This document shows, piece by piece, positions 46,441 to 55,485 of a DNA stretch of 64,000 nucleotides. Origin of the DNA: Paludibacteraceae bacterium (GTDB taxonomy: Bacteria > Bacteroidota > Bacteroidia > Bacteroidales > Paludibacteraceae); the NCBI GenBank assembly GCA_017630395.1, contig JAGBVI010000051.1:41174-105173 (forward strand), read 5' to 3'. The position numbers and the translations under genes were made by a program. Position 1 is the stretch's first letter, and each line of letters opens with the position of its first letter. Below the pieces are notes generated by a model. That model saw only the letters and a program-made list of their open reading frames with translations. It was not told the origin of the DNA and did no database searches.

Positions 46441-46899
46441 ATGGAACGTACATTAGTTATTTTAAAGCCTGCTGCATTGCAGCGAGAATTGGTAGGAGAG
46501 ATTTTGTCTCGTTTTGAACGAAAAGGGCTCTATTTTGTTGGAATGAAGATGATGCAGTTGAATGACGCTTTGCTGAATGAGCATTATGGTCATCTGAAAG
46601 AAAAATCTTTTTTTGGAGATGTAAAAGCAGCCATGTCTGCTTCTCCGGTGATTGTTCTTTGTTTGGAAGGTGTTGAGGCTGTTCGCGTGGTTCGTGCAAT
46701 GGCGGGTGTCACCAATGGCAGGAATGCAGAACCGGGCACCATTCGCGGGGATTATAGTATGAGTGTGGAGCAAAATGTGATTCACGCCTCAGACTCTATC
46801 GAAACGGCTGAGGTAGAGATCAAAAGATTTTTTAAAGAAGAGGAGTTGTTTGATCCTAAGCGAGTTGGAGGTTCTTTTTATTATGCTAAATATGAATAA
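46441..46899 (+). CDS. ndk: Nucleoside diphosphate kinase
   Basis: 152 residues from ATG 46441. Transfers the gamma phosphate of NTPs to NDPs through a phosphohistidine. ERTLVILKPAALQRELVGEILSRFERKGLYFVGMKM is the N-terminal core; VRAMAGVTNGRNAEPGTIRGDYSM the nucleotide-binding region; NVIHASDSIETAEVEIKRFF contains the active-site His (NVIHASDS). Length is standard. The following M23 gene starts within its last codons. Confidence 0.96.
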   Translation: MERTLVILKPAALQRELVGEILSRFERKGLYFVGMKMMQLNDALLNEHYGHLKEKSFFGDVKAAMSASPVIVLCLEGVEAVRVVRAMAGVTNGRNAEPGTIRGDYSMSVEQNVIHASDSIETAEVEIKRFFKEEELFDPKRVGGSFYYAKYE

Positions 46900-47833
46900 A
46901 ATTTCTACTTTAAAGGTTCTTTCTTTTTCCTTTTTTCTATTTTCTTTTCTCTCCGTTTCAGCGAAAAGAGTAGAAAATAAAATGCAGTATGAAAGTTCTA
47001 TATCAGAACAAGAACAGATGATTGATGAATTGGAAGAAGAAGAGGAGATTCAAGATTCAATCCGATTTTCGTGTGATACGATATCGATGCTTTCTTTTAT
47101 GGAAGATGTTATGTTGGGAGAAGCAGATTTCCCATCTGACTCTATTTTTCGGGTGGAGTGGGATAGTCTTAGAATTAACCCTTACAAAGTGTGCATCGAT
47201 TCTTTGCCCGATTCATTCAGAGTGGATTGTCGCGGATTTTACCCTCCCAATATCAATGTGATTACTTCTGAATTTGGTCAGCGTTGGGGACGTTTTCATG
47301 CCGGAATCGATTCAAGATTGACCGTTGGAGATACCATACGTTCTGCCTTTGACGGGAAGGTGCGTATAACCCGAGTGGGAATGAGAAAAAAAGGGTATGG
47401 CTATTTTGTATTGGTGCGTCATGAGAATGGCTTTGAGACGCTTTATGCCCACCTCTCCAAAGTCTTGGTTAAACCCAATCAAATTGTCAAAGCCGGCGAA
47501 GCTATCGGATTAGGCGGAAATACGGGTCGCTCGACAGGTCCTCATTTGCACTTTGAAATACGTTTCCTTGGAAATCCGATTAACCCGAGAAGAATCGTGA
47601 ATTTTGATACCAATGAGTTGATTGCCGATACCTTTCTTGTGGATAAGAAAAGTTCTTTCAAGGAGTACATAGATTTTGTTAATTCTCCAATCAAGTATCA
47701 TAAAGTCAGAAGTGGAGACACCTTAGGTGCTATTGCTCGGAAATACCGCACCACAGTGGGACGATTATGTCGTTTAAACGGGATAAAAAGCACCACGATT
47801 TTGCGAATCGGCAGACGCCTTAGGGTTTATTGA
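46892..47833 (+). CDS. M23 peptidoglycan endopeptidase with C-terminal LysM domain
   Basis: 313 residues from ATG 46892, overlapping the ndk end by eight bases (ATG 46883 is an alternative). N-terminal signal peptide (LKVLSFSFFLFSFLSVSAKR), a charged linker, then an intact M23 domain: ITSEFGQRWGRFHAGIDSRL (H-x3-D zinc ligands), GYGYFVLVRHENGFETLYAHLSKVLV, GGNTGRSTGPHLHFEIR (HLHFE). The C-terminus KVRSGDTLGAIARKYRTTVGRLCRLNGI is a LysM peptidoglycan-binding module. Thus a periplasmic, active cross-link hydrolase, in contrast to the degenerate LytM protein at 27594. Ends tail to tail with the S9 peptidase gene (seven-base overlap). Confidence 0.92.
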   Translation: MNKISTLKVLSFSFFLFSFLSVSAKRVENKMQYESSISEQEQMIDELEEEEEIQDSIRFSCDTISMLSFMEDVMLGEADFPSDSIFRVEWDSLRINPYKVCIDSLPDSFRVDCRGFYPPNINVITSEFGQRWGRFHAGIDSRLTVGDTIRSAFDGKVRITRVGMRKKGYGYFVLVRHENGFETLYAHLSKVLVKPNQIVKAGEAIGLGGNTGRSTGPHLHFEIRFLGNPINPRRIVNFDTNELIADTFLVDKKSSFKEYIDFVNSPIKYHKVRSGDTLGAIARKYRTTVGRLCRLNGIKSTTILRIGRRLRVY

Positions 47834-49923
47834 TGAAGAGATAGACAGGAAGCTATTTTATTAAAGACTTTTTGCATCAAGTGAGTTCTTTCTTGCCCCA
47901 TGACGTTGTGCTGATGTCCGGGAAATACGTAATAATCGACATCAATGCCCAATTGGTTGCATCTCTTCAAGAAACTTAGGGTATGTTGCCATAATACAAC
48001 GGGGTCATTGTCGCAATGTATCATGTATAATTGGTTGTCATTTATTCGGGTAGATAATAAATTGACGAGCGAATTATCTTCGTATCCATCGGGATTTTCG
48101 ATTGGTTTTTGCATATAACGTTCGGTGTACATCACCTCGTAATATTTCCAATCTATCACAGCACCTCCGGCTATGCCCAATTGGAAACGATCGGGATGAA
48201 GCAGTAACATACGTGTCGTCATAAAGCCGCCAAAACTCCACCCATACAGAGCAATTTTATCGGCGGCAATTCGTTTCTCTCGCCTTAATAACCAATCCAA
48301 AGCTTTTAGATAATCTTTTGTCTGAACGGCTCCAATATTCCTCCAAATAGCAGATTCAAAATTTTCCCCGCGATTGTCAGAACCGTGAGGGTCAATGCAG
48401 AAGGCAACATATCCCTTTAGGGCAGCTATCTCTTCAAATCCTTTTGTTCCGGACCCCCATTCGTTGCGTATAAGTTGTACGTGCGGACCTCCGTATAAGT
48501 AATAAACAAGTGGCCAATTCTTTTTTTGAGAATAACCATCGGGGTAGGTGATTCGATAGAATATTTCTTCCTCGTCTATTGTCAAACTACCCACTTCTTG
48601 TTTAGGTAAATTATAGTTGTTATAGGGATTTTCTGATTGCCATAGTTTTTCATAACACGTTTCATTTTTCTTAAAGATGAGAAGTTCTCCCGGATTTTCA
48701 ATGCTATGATGTGTGGCAATCGAGTATTCCGCTTGAGGGTGTATGGAGATAATGGTTGTTCCTCGCTCAGTAAAAATTGGTCGGAGTGGAGATACCTCGT
48801 CATCAAATCTCACTGCGTAAATTGTTCGGTCTAAAGGTGTGGGGAGGGTAGCTTGAAAAAATATTTCATTCCCTTTCCTTCCGATAAAACCGGTCACTTC
48901 CCACTCTCCTGATGTAAGTTGTCTGAGAGTCCCATCATCGATATTTAGCAAATAAAGGTGATTGAAATTATCCTTTCGGGATTGAAATAACAGTTGCCTA
49001 TTATTTATAAAGCAGGGGGAATGTTGAGGCTCAACGTAACGCGAGTTTTCTTCTGTATAGAGTATCTTTTCTATTTTCCCCGAATAGGCATTGAAGTATT
49101 TCAATTCATACTTTTGCTGGTTTCGTTGCAGTTCGATCAAGAAAAGGTATTGCGAATCAGGGCTCCATTGCAAGCAAGTTTTGTATGACTCACGGTAATC
49201 AAAGTCTTTTGTCTTGTCATCACTTGTCTCTAAGAAGATAGTGCGTTTATCCAAAAGATGAGTGATGCCAATAGAAACCTTTTCGCTCTTCTCTCCGGCC
49301 ATTGGGTATTTTACTAATTCGACTTTTGCTATGGGGTCTTGGATGTGAACGATGGGGTAGGAAGTTACTTCTGATTCATCAATGCGGTAGAACGCCAATT
49401 GTTTGGAATCAGGTGACCAAAACAAGGTCTCGGTGATACCAAATTCATTTCGAGAGGGAATTTTTCCGATTGTTACGTCAGGCTCTTTCTCTTCATAAAG
49501 CAAAAATGGCTCATTGTGAGGCGGTTTAATCCATATTTGCTGTTGGGAGGTATAAGCAATTGATAAGGATTGGGGATGAAATGTCAAGTTTTCAGCCTCT
49601 GTAGGGATTTCGCCCCCAAAGTCAAATTCGCCGGAAGATAATTGGATGAAATAGACTTTGTAGTTTACGATAAATAGGGCCACCTCCTTATCAGAAAAAT
49701 AAATTTCAGGAAAATCGGTTACTTCTTTGTTCAAATCGGCGGAAAGTGTAGATAAGTTGAGTTCCCATCTTATACTAAAATCTGTATTCCGGCACTCCAT
49801 TCGAGAGCGGAAACGAAGGATAAAGAAGCAAGGAAAAACCTTTACTTGCAGAGGTCTGTCCGGAAGAAAGTGTTCAAAATTTTTGCCACCGGAAATAATA
49901 TCATCAAGTGTAAGTTGTTTCAT
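47827..49923 (-). CDS. S9 family peptidase (dipeptidyl peptidase IV-like), no signal peptide
   Basis: 698 residues. N-terminal beta-propeller region (about 30-430: LTFHPQSLSIAYTSQQQIWI, ETLFWSPDSKQLAFYRIDESEV, CLQWSPDSQYLFLIELQRN) and C-terminal alpha/beta hydrolase with catalytic Ser in YGWSFGGFMTTRML, Asp in CDNDPVVLWQHT and His in FPGHQHNV: the Ser-Asp-His set of DPP-IV-type enzymes. Members in this phylum usually begin with a secretion signal followed by a KxLTLEDxIxGGK segment; this one starts directly at MKQLTLDDIISGGKNF, and a TAA lies in frame three codons upstream, so it appears cytoplasmic. Its ATG overlaps the ABC-F stop (TGATG). Confidence 0.9.
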   Translation of the reverse strand: MKQLTLDDIISGGKNFEHFLPDRPLQVKVFPCFFILRFRSRMECRNTDFSIRWELNLSTLSADLNKEVTDFPEIYFSDKEVALFIVNYKVYFIQLSSGEFDFGGEIPTEAENLTFHPQSLSIAYTSQQQIWIKPPHNEPFLLYEEKEPDVTIGKIPSRNEFGITETLFWSPDSKQLAFYRIDESEVTSYPIVHIQDPIAKVELVKYPMAGEKSEKVSIGITHLLDKRTIFLETSDDKTKDFDYRESYKTCLQWSPDSQYLFLIELQRNQQKYELKYFNAYSGKIEKILYTEENSRYVEPQHSPCFINNRQLLFQSRKDNFNHLYLLNIDDGTLRQLTSGEWEVTGFIGRKGNEIFFQATLPTPLDRTIYAVRFDDEVSPLRPIFTERGTTIISIHPQAEYSIATHHSIENPGELLIFKKNETCYEKLWQSENPYNNYNLPKQEVGSLTIDEEEIFYRITYPDGYSQKKNWPLVYYLYGGPHVQLIRNEWGSGTKGFEEIAALKGYVAFCIDPHGSDNRGENFESAIWRNIGAVQTKDYLKALDWLLRREKRIAADKIALYGWSFGGFMTTRMLLLHPDRFQLGIAGGAVIDWKYYEVMYTERYMQKPIENPDGYEDNSLVNLLSTRINDNQLYMIHCDNDPVVLWQHTLSFLKRCNQLGIDVDYYVFPGHQHNVMGQERTHLMQKVFNKIASCLSLHQ

Positions 49924-51698
49924 CAGCCATTAAGTTCACTAAGTTCCAACCATCTTAATTCCTTCCTATCCAGATCCTCTATAATTTCCCCAATTCTATT
50001 CGATTTTTTCAACATATCGTCTGCAGATAAAGAGCCTGAGCATAGTAGTGTCTCCAACTCTTTTTTCTCCTCTTCCAGTAGAGCTATTTCTTTTTCCAAC
50101 TCCTCAAATTCTCTCTTCTCTTTGTAACTCATTTTCACTTTCGGGCGATTAACATTTCTATCCTCTTGAGGGTTTGGAAGAGCCTTTTTGGCATTCTCTT
50201 TTTCTAAACGCTCTTGTTCCTCTTTCATCTCTCTCCAAAGACGATAGTCGGTATAATTTCCGGGGAAGTCCTGCACGTTGGCGTTGCCGTGAAAGACAAA
50301 AAGATGATCCACCACCTTATCCATAAAATAGCGGTCGTGAGAAATAACGATGACGCAACCTTTGAAAGATTGCAGATACTCTTCCAATACGTTAAGAGTG
50401 ACAATATCTAAATCGTTGGTAGGTTCGTCCAGGACCAAGAAATTGGGGCTTTTCATCAAGACGGTGCAAAGGTAAAGACGTCTGCGTTCCCCACCGCTCA
50501 ATTTAGCAATGTAGTTATGTTGAGTTTCGGGTGAGAACAAAAAGTGCTGAAGAAATTGGGAGACATTCAATTTTCTACCATCTCCCATTTGGACCTCTTC
50601 TGCAATTTCTCTGACTGCATCAATAACCTTCATTTGATCATTGAATTTCATACCTTGCTGACTGTAGTAGCCAAAACGCACCGTTTCACCGATATCGAAA
50701 CTACCACTATCCGGCAACTCTTCTCCGATCAACATCTTCACGAAGGTAGATTTGCCCGTACCATTGTTTCCTACAATTCCTAATTTTTCATATCTGCCGA
50801 AGTTGTAATAGAAATTGTCTAAAATTTTCAAGTCGCCAAAACTTTTGCTAATATATTTTGCCTCAAAGATTTTGCTTCCCAAGTAGCCAGCTTTCACTTC
50901 AAGTTGAACGTTTTCGACTTTTCGTTTTCCTTTGATTTTCTCTTCCAATTGGTAAAACGAATCAATTCTATATTGAGCTTTTCCGGCACGGGCTTGCGGT
51001 TGTCTTCTCATCCAATCCAACTCTTTACGGTAGAGATTATTAGCGCGAGCCAATTCCGCATTTTGATTATTGATTCGCTCTTGTCTTTTTTCCAAGTAGT
51101 AGGAGTAATTCCCTTTGTAAGAAAAGAGCTGTTGTTGGTCCAATTCGAGTATTTCGTTGCAAACGCGGTCAAGGAAATAGCGGTCGTGCGTAATCATCAG
51201 CAAGGCCAATTTACTTTTCCTTAAATAATTTTCGAGCCACTCCACCATTTCCAAGTCGAGGTGGTTGGTTGGCTCATCAAGAATCAGTAGGTTGGGTTTG
51301 CTTGCCAGCACCTGAGCCAATGCAATTCGTTTGATTTGCCCTCCTGAGAGATTATCTGTAACTGCATCAAGATCGTGGATTTTAAGTTTTCCCAGCACCT
51401 GTTTCATCTGTAAAGGATCTTCACTTTTGTTACAGATATCCCCTATTGAGCAGCCCTTTTCGAAGGAAGGATCTTGTTCCAAAATCCCCACTTTCAGTCC
51501 GGTACGGAAGGTGACACTGCCCTCATCATACCCCTCTTTCCCGGCAATGATTTTCAGCAAAGTGCTTTTCCCGGCACCATTTTTTGCAATGAGTGCAGTG
51601 CGTTGATTTTCGAATAATCCGAAGGAGATTCTTTTGAATAGAAGATTATCCCCAAAAGATTTGGTTAAGTTATCTACTTGAAGGTAATGAAGAGCCAT
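49923..51698 (-). CDS. ABC-F family ATPase (ribosome-associated type)
   Basis: 591 residues. Two ATP-binding cassettes without membrane segments: Walker A ALIAKNGAGKSTLLKI and KLGIVGNNGTGKSTFVKM, signature DNLSGGQIKRIALAQ and AKLSGGERRRLYLCT, Walker B NLLILDEPTNHLDLEMVEWLE and NFLVLDEPTNDLDIVTLNVLE. The interdomain linker (about 235-290) and C-terminal coiled coil (about 500-591, PKVKMSYKEKREFEELEKEIALLEEE) match the Uup-like group. ABC-F proteins act on the ribosome E site or relieve stalling. Translationally coupled to the downstream S9 peptidase. Confidence 0.94.
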   Translation of the reverse strand: MALHYLQVDNLTKSFGDNLLFKRISFGLFENQRTALIAKNGAGKSTLLKIIAGKEGYDEGSVTFRTGLKVGILEQDPSFEKGCSIGDICNKSEDPLQMKQVLGKLKIHDLDAVTDNLSGGQIKRIALAQVLASKPNLLILDEPTNHLDLEMVEWLENYLRKSKLALLMITHDRYFLDRVCNEILELDQQQLFSYKGNYSYYLEKRQERINNQNAELARANNLYRKELDWMRRQPQARAGKAQYRIDSFYQLEEKIKGKRKVENVQLEVKAGYLGSKIFEAKYISKSFGDLKILDNFYYNFGRYEKLGIVGNNGTGKSTFVKMLIGEELPDSGSFDIGETVRFGYYSQQGMKFNDQMKVIDAVREIAEEVQMGDGRKLNVSQFLQHFLFSPETQHNYIAKLSGGERRRLYLCTVLMKSPNFLVLDEPTNDLDIVTLNVLEEYLQSFKGCVIVISHDRYFMDKVVDHLFVFHGNANVQDFPGNYTDYRLWREMKEEQERLEKENAKKALPNPQEDRNVNRPKVKMSYKEKREFEELEKEIALLEEEKKELETLLCSGSLSADDMLKKSNRIGEIIEDLDRKELRWLELSELNG

Positions 51699-51709
51699 CT
51701 TTTTTTCTG

Positions 51710-51717
51710 CAAAGGTA
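51710..51717 (-). promoter_or_regulatory. Candidate -7 box for the ABC-F gene
   Basis: Minus strand TACCTTTG fits TAnnTTTG, 12 bases before the ATG at 51698. No -33 TTTG. Confidence 0.45.
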
Positions 51718-51775
51718 TTAAGATTCTCTGTATAATATATATGTTTGCACTAAATTTTTTGGTGAGCATGGATAA

Positions 51776-51830
51776 TAAGACGTTGTTTAAATTTTATTTT
51801 GAGTCTATTTGAGAGCGATTTTTAAGATTA
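51776..51830 (+). repeat. Dispersed intergenic repeat, family A copy
   Basis: ATAAGACGTTGTTTAAATTT followed by TTTTGAGTCTATTTGAGAGC, nearly the same as the copy at 11615. The remainder of the 495-base gap upstream of serC (51831-52082) is AT-rich with no ORF. Confidence 0.65.
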
Positions 51831-52082
51831 TTTTTATATTTCTTTGGAGAAGGTGCTAAAATTTCGATAGTAAAAAGTGGGATTATAATCTTTTTAAGTA
51901 AATCAAATTGATAGTTTAATCAGCATGGTTGTCGTTATAAAATAGCAAAATGATAAAATATCGGTGTAAATTCGTGCAAAGTGTAAGTAAATATTCTTTA
52001 AATCGAATTATTCACAAAGAATATTGTTCATTTTGTTATCAAAAAAGTTGCAAGTAATTTTTTTTATACCACATATTTATAT

Positions 52083-52090
52083 TACTTTTG
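52083..52090 (+). promoter_or_regulatory. Candidate -7 box for serC-serA
   Basis: TACTTTTG fits TAnnTTTG; TTTT at 52059-52062 lies at N20. Leader of about 100 bases before the serC ATG. Confidence 0.5.
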
Positions 52091-52193
52091 TCGCAGAAAA
52101 TCAGATTCTCAATTTATAGTTGTATAGAATCTATTGAGATAGAGTAATTAATGTCGAAATAAAAAATAAATAACAAAATAAAACTTATTAGTT

Positions 52194-53276
52194 ATGAAGA
52201 AGCATAATTTCAATGCAGGACCATCAGTCCTTCCAAGAGAGGTTATTGAAAAAACAGCGCAAGCCGTTTTAGATTTCGAAAATGATGGATTATCCATTTT
52301 GGAGATTAGCCACAGAGCAAAGAATTTTCAACCGATTGTAGATGAGGCAGTAGCTTTGTTTAAAGAACTTTTGAATATTCCGGAAGGTTATTCGGTAATT
52401 TTCCTTGGTGGAGGTGCAAGTTTGGAATTCTGCATGGTTCCATTTAACTTCTTGGAGAAAAAAGCTGCGTATGTAAATACCGGTGTTTGGGCTAAGAAAG
52501 CCATGAAAGAGGCTAAGGCATTTGGAGAGGTAGTGGAAGTAGCTTCTTCTGCAGATGATAATTTTACTTGGGTGCCAAAAGTAGGGAAAGATTATCAAAT
52601 TCCTGCTGATGCTGACTATTTGCATATTACAACCAATAACACAATTTTCGGAACAGAGTTGTTAGAGGATATTGATTCTCCTATTCCGGTTATAGCAGAT
52701 ATGTCATCAGACATTTTCTCTCGTCCAATAGATGTTTCTAAATACGGAATGATTTATGGTGGTGCTCAAAAGAATTTGGCCCCAGCCGGTGTAACTTTTG
52801 TTATTGTTAAGAATGAACTTTTAGGAAAAGTTTCTCGTCATATCCCTACAATGTTGGATTATAGAACACATGTGGATAACGGTTCTATGTTCAATACTCC
52901 TCCTGTATTGCCTATTTATGCAGCTTTGCAAACTTTGAAGTGGATTAAAGCTCAAGGTGGTGTGGCTGCTATTGAGAAGAAGAATATCGAGAAAGCGGAG
53001 TTGTTATACAATGCTATCGATAATAGCAAAATGTTTGTTGGAACAGCAAAGAAAGAAGACCGTTCTCGCATGAATATTTGTTTTGTTATGAAAGAGGAGT
53101 ATGCTGACCTTGCAGATGAATTTGCAAAATTTGCTACATCAAAAGGTATGGTAGGTATCAAGGGTCATCGTCTTGTTGGTGGTTTCCGTGCTTCTACATA
53201 CAATGCATTGCCTAAAGAGAGTGTTGAGGCTTTGATTGATTGTATGAAAGAGTTTGAAGCAAAATATGTTAAATAA
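52194..53276 (+). CDS. serC: Phosphoserine aminotransferase
   Basis: 360 residues. PLP enzyme converting 3-phosphohydroxypyruvate and glutamate to phosphoserine in serine synthesis (and acting in pyridoxal synthesis). [16 protein letters not shown] is the N-terminal phosphate-binding motif; [18 protein letters not shown] the cofactor region; [32 protein letters not shown] carries the PLP-binding Lys (GAQKNLAP); [18 protein letters not shown] closes the substrate site. Paired with serA 139 bases downstream, giving two consecutive steps of serine synthesis in one unit. Confidence 0.96.
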   Translation: MKKHNFNAGPSVLPREVIEKTAQAVLDFENDGLSILEISHRAKNFQPIVDEAVALFKELLNIPEGYSVIFLGGGASLEFCMVPFNFLEKKAAYVNTGVWAKKAMKEAKAFGEVVEVASSADDNFTWVPKVGKDYQIPADADYLHITTNNTIFGTELLEDIDSPIPVIADMSSDIFSRPIDVSKYGMIYGGAQKNLAPAGVTFVIVKNELLGKVSRHIPTMLDYRTHVDNGSMFNTPPVLPIYAALQTLKWIKAQGGVAAIEKKNIEKAELLYNAIDNSKMFVGTAKKEDRSRMNICFVMKEEYADLADEFAKFATSKGMVGIKGHRLVGGFRASTYNALPKESVEALIDCMKEFEAKYVK

Positions 53277-53290
53277 TTGAATATTATTTT

Positions 53291-53317
53291 GGTGGGTTCT
53301 ATAAATTTCATTTCGTG
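53291..53317 (+). repeat. Dispersed intergenic repeat, family B copy
   Basis: GGTGGGTTCTATAAATTTCA then TTTCGTG, the same pattern as 44892. Located in the serC-serA gap. A few bases on, GGTGAATTTATAAAACACC (about 53375-53393) forms a related short inverted repeat. Confidence 0.55.
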
Positions 53318-53415
53318 AAATCAAAGATTAACGAAAAGTTTATCCCCCACGATTTATACTTTTTGTATTTTAAATGGTGAATTTATAAAACACCTTTTAT
53401 AAAAATATTTTTGAT

Positions 53416-54336
53416 ATGAAAGTTTTAGTAGCTACAGAAAAACCATTTGCAAAGGTTGCAATTGATGGCATTAAAGAGGTAATCGATGCTGCCGGTTATG
53501 ATTTGGTTTTATTGGAAAAATATACAGAAAAGAAACAGTTATTGGAGGCTGTTGCAGATGCTGATGCAATTATTATTCGTAGCGATATCATTGATGCAGA
53601 AGTCTTGAATGCAGCTAAAAATTTGAAGATTGTAGTGCGTGCTGGTGCCGGTTATGATAATGTGGATTTAGAGGCTGCTACTGCAAAGAATGTTTGTGTT
53701 ATGAATACGCCGGGGCAAAATGCGAATGCTGTTGCTGAGCTGGCTTTGGGTATGATGGTATATGGTGTTCGTAACTTATACAATGGTACTTCCGGTACCG
53801 AATTGATGGGCAAAAAGTTGGGTATTCATGCTTATGGTAATGTGGGTCGCAATGTGGCTCGTATCGCTAAAGGGTTTGGAATGGAAATCTATGCTTTCGA
53901 TGCTTTCTGTCCTGCAGAGGTTATCGAAAAGGATGGTGTTAAAGCCCTTAAATCGGCAGAAGAACTTTATGAGACTTGTCAGTTCGTTTCTCTCCATATC
54001 CCTGCTACTGCTGAAACTAAAAACTCCATCAATTACGCATTATTGAATAAAATGCCTAAAGGTGCTATGCTGATTAATACAGCTCGTAAAGAGGTAATCA
54101 ATGAAGAGGAAGTTATCAAGTTGATGGAAGAGCGTACAGACTTCCGTTATGTTACTGATATTATGCCGGCTGCTAATGCTGAGTTTGCAGAGAAGTTCCC
54201 TGGACGTTATTTCTCTACTCCTAAGAAAATGGGTGCGCAAACTGCTGAGGCTAACATCAACGCAGGTATCGCAGCGGCTAATCAAATTGTTGGTTTCTTG
54301 AAAGATGGTAATGAGAGATTTAGAGTGAATAAATAA
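53416..54336 (+). CDS. serA: D-3-phosphoglycerate dehydrogenase, short form
   Basis: 306 residues, the short type without C-terminal ACT regulatory domain. NAD-dependent oxidation of 3-phosphoglycerate to 3-phosphohydroxypyruvate, the step before SerC. Substrate-binding domain then NAD fold: VRAGAGYDNVDLEAATAKNVCVMNTPGQNANAVAELALGMM, GKKLGIHAYGNVGRNVARIA (nucleotide loop), VSLHIPATAETKNSI, and MLINTARKEVINEEEVI (catalytic Arg region). The later HCGG-type catalytic His block is divergent (MGAQTAEANINAG). Adjacent serC confirms the pathway. Followed by a terminator. Confidence 0.92.
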   Translation: MKVLVATEKPFAKVAIDGIKEVIDAAGYDLVLLEKYTEKKQLLEAVADADAIIIRSDIIDAEVLNAAKNLKIVVRAGAGYDNVDLEAATAKNVCVMNTPGQNANAVAELALGMMVYGVRNLYNGTSGTELMGKKLGIHAYGNVGRNVARIAKGFGMEIYAFDAFCPAEVIEKDGVKALKSAEELYETCQFVSLHIPATAETKNSINYALLNKMPKGAMLINTARKEVINEEEVIKLMEERTDFRYVTDIMPAANAEFAEKFPGRYFSTPKKMGAQTAEANINAGIAAANQIVGFLKDGNERFRVNK

Positions 54337-54378
54337 GAAGTTGTTTAAATCTTTTTATTAACTTTAAACAGTTTCTAA
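54334..54378 (+). repeat. Dispersed palindromic repeat, family A copy
   Basis: TAAGAAGTTGTTTAAA and TTTAAACAGTTTCTA form inverted arms with a 15-base centre. It overlaps the serA stop codon and precedes its terminator. Confidence 0.55.
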
Positions 54379-54399
54379 TCTCATCCTCAGAATAATAAA

Positions 54400-54437
54400 A
54401 AAGCTGTATCAATTTTTGTTGATGCAGCTTTTTTTTT
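54400..54437 (+). terminator. Rho-independent terminator of serA
   Basis: AAGCTGTATCAA pairs with TTGATGCAGCTT (one G-U), small loop, run of nine or more T. Strong. Confidence 0.9.
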
Positions 54438-54438
54438 G

Positions 54439-54460
54439 TAGGTTCTACAAATTCAAAAAC
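54439..54460 (+). repeat. Dispersed intergenic repeat, family B copy
   Basis: GTAGGTTCTACAAATTCAAA; the following AAAAGTTTACCCC also matches sequence after the 53291 copy (AAAAGTTTATCCCCC). Confidence 0.45.
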
Positions 54461-54540
54461 ATGGAAAAGTTTACCCCAAATTTAAATTGATGAATTTATC
54501 GAACTTGCTTTCTATTTTGAATAATCTCTGAAAAGAAGCA

Positions 54541-55014
54541 CTATAAATCTGAACTTGCCTTAATAACTTTCACCACTTGAGTGCGAATTTGTAACAAGTA
54601 AATACCATTGGATAAATCATTCATGTCCAACTCTGTTTCTTGACAACTTTTTACCAATTTCCCATTCGTGTCAAAAAGATGAACCTTTTCATGCTTGTTT
54701 AAACCATTGATGTATAATATGTTCGATGTAGGATTGGGATAGACCGAAATTTCTTCCTCGTTTTGAGGCGTTATTTCTTTGGTAGCTTCTTTTACAAAAA
54801 CGATTTTTCTAACATCGTCGATCTCGCTTTCCGCTAAGAGGTTACCATTTACATCGGTCAGACTCATTTTATCTCCTATAAAGACAATTTTTCCTATTTT
54901 AGAAATTGCCTCTGTTTGCTTTGTTCCGTTAAGCCACTCTATGGTTAACGTAGCCCATGCCAAAGAAGATGATATTCCTAACAAAAGAAGTGTAGAAAGA
55001 ATTCTTTTTCTCAT
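54541..55014 (-). CDS. Small secreted protein with T9SS type A-like sorting domain
   Basis: 157 residues. Signal peptide (ILSTLLLLGISSSLAWA), a short beta segment (ISKIGKIVFIGDKMSLTDVNG ... IDDVRKIVFVKEA), and a C-terminal domain EISVYPNPTSNILYINGLNKHEKVHLFDTNGKLVKS ... DLSNGIYLLQIRTQVVKVIK. The YPNPTSN start and NGIYLLQI-x-x...KVIK end are the marks of Por secretion (type IX) sorting tags, so it is exported through T9SS and probably cell-surface bound. There is hardly any cargo between signal and tag. Whether it is full-length or a truncated remnant is unclear. Confidence 0.85.
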   Translation of the reverse strand: MRKRILSTLLLLGISSSLAWATLTIEWLNGTKQTEAISKIGKIVFIGDKMSLTDVNGNLLAESEIDDVRKIVFVKEATKEITPQNEEEISVYPNPTSNILYINGLNKHEKVHLFDTNGKLVKSCQETELDMNDLSNGIYLLQIRTQVVKVIKASSDL

Positions 55015-55039
55015 AATACGTTGATTTTTTTTTCTTTTG

Positions 55040-55047
55040 CAAATCTA
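55040..55047 (-). promoter_or_regulatory. Candidate -7 box for the T9SS-tagged gene
   Basis: Minus strand TAGATTTG fits TAnnTTTG, 26 bases before the ATG. Confidence 0.4.
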
Positions 55048-55485
55048 AGCATAATATTTTATGGTAACCTCTATAAATTATATTTTTTTTTTGTCATAAG
55101 TTATCTCGACCTAATTTGTAGTGGAAGCCTTAATAAATACCTCTATTTGTTTAGTAATGATGCAGAAAATCTTTGAGATATCACCTGATTGTTAGTTCAA
55201 TGAGTTTATAGGGTTTATCAGACAGAACAAACTATCCGGATTCTTACTGATTTAAGAGGGTTTCTATATATTCCCTTATTTTGTAGAAATTGCCTTAAAA
55301 TTTCAAAAGTTCTATTTAAAAATTCAAAAGTGTTTGTTATTTTTGTTGTTTAGTAGCAAATTCCCGTGAACGAGAATTTTCAAGTTATATGGGGATTTTC
55401 TATGTAGAGGAAACTTAAATTAAGAAAGTATAAATCAAGGGGTGATAAGTTTTTTATAGAACCCACTAAAAAAAATAATTGCGAT
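55048..55485. other. Divergent intergenic region upstream of rarA
   Basis: AT-rich, no ORF. Holds a candidate rarA -7 box TATTTTTG at 55338-55345 and a family B repeat on the minus strand (AGTGGGTTCTATAAAAA, 55450-55467) just before the rarA start. Confidence 0.5.
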
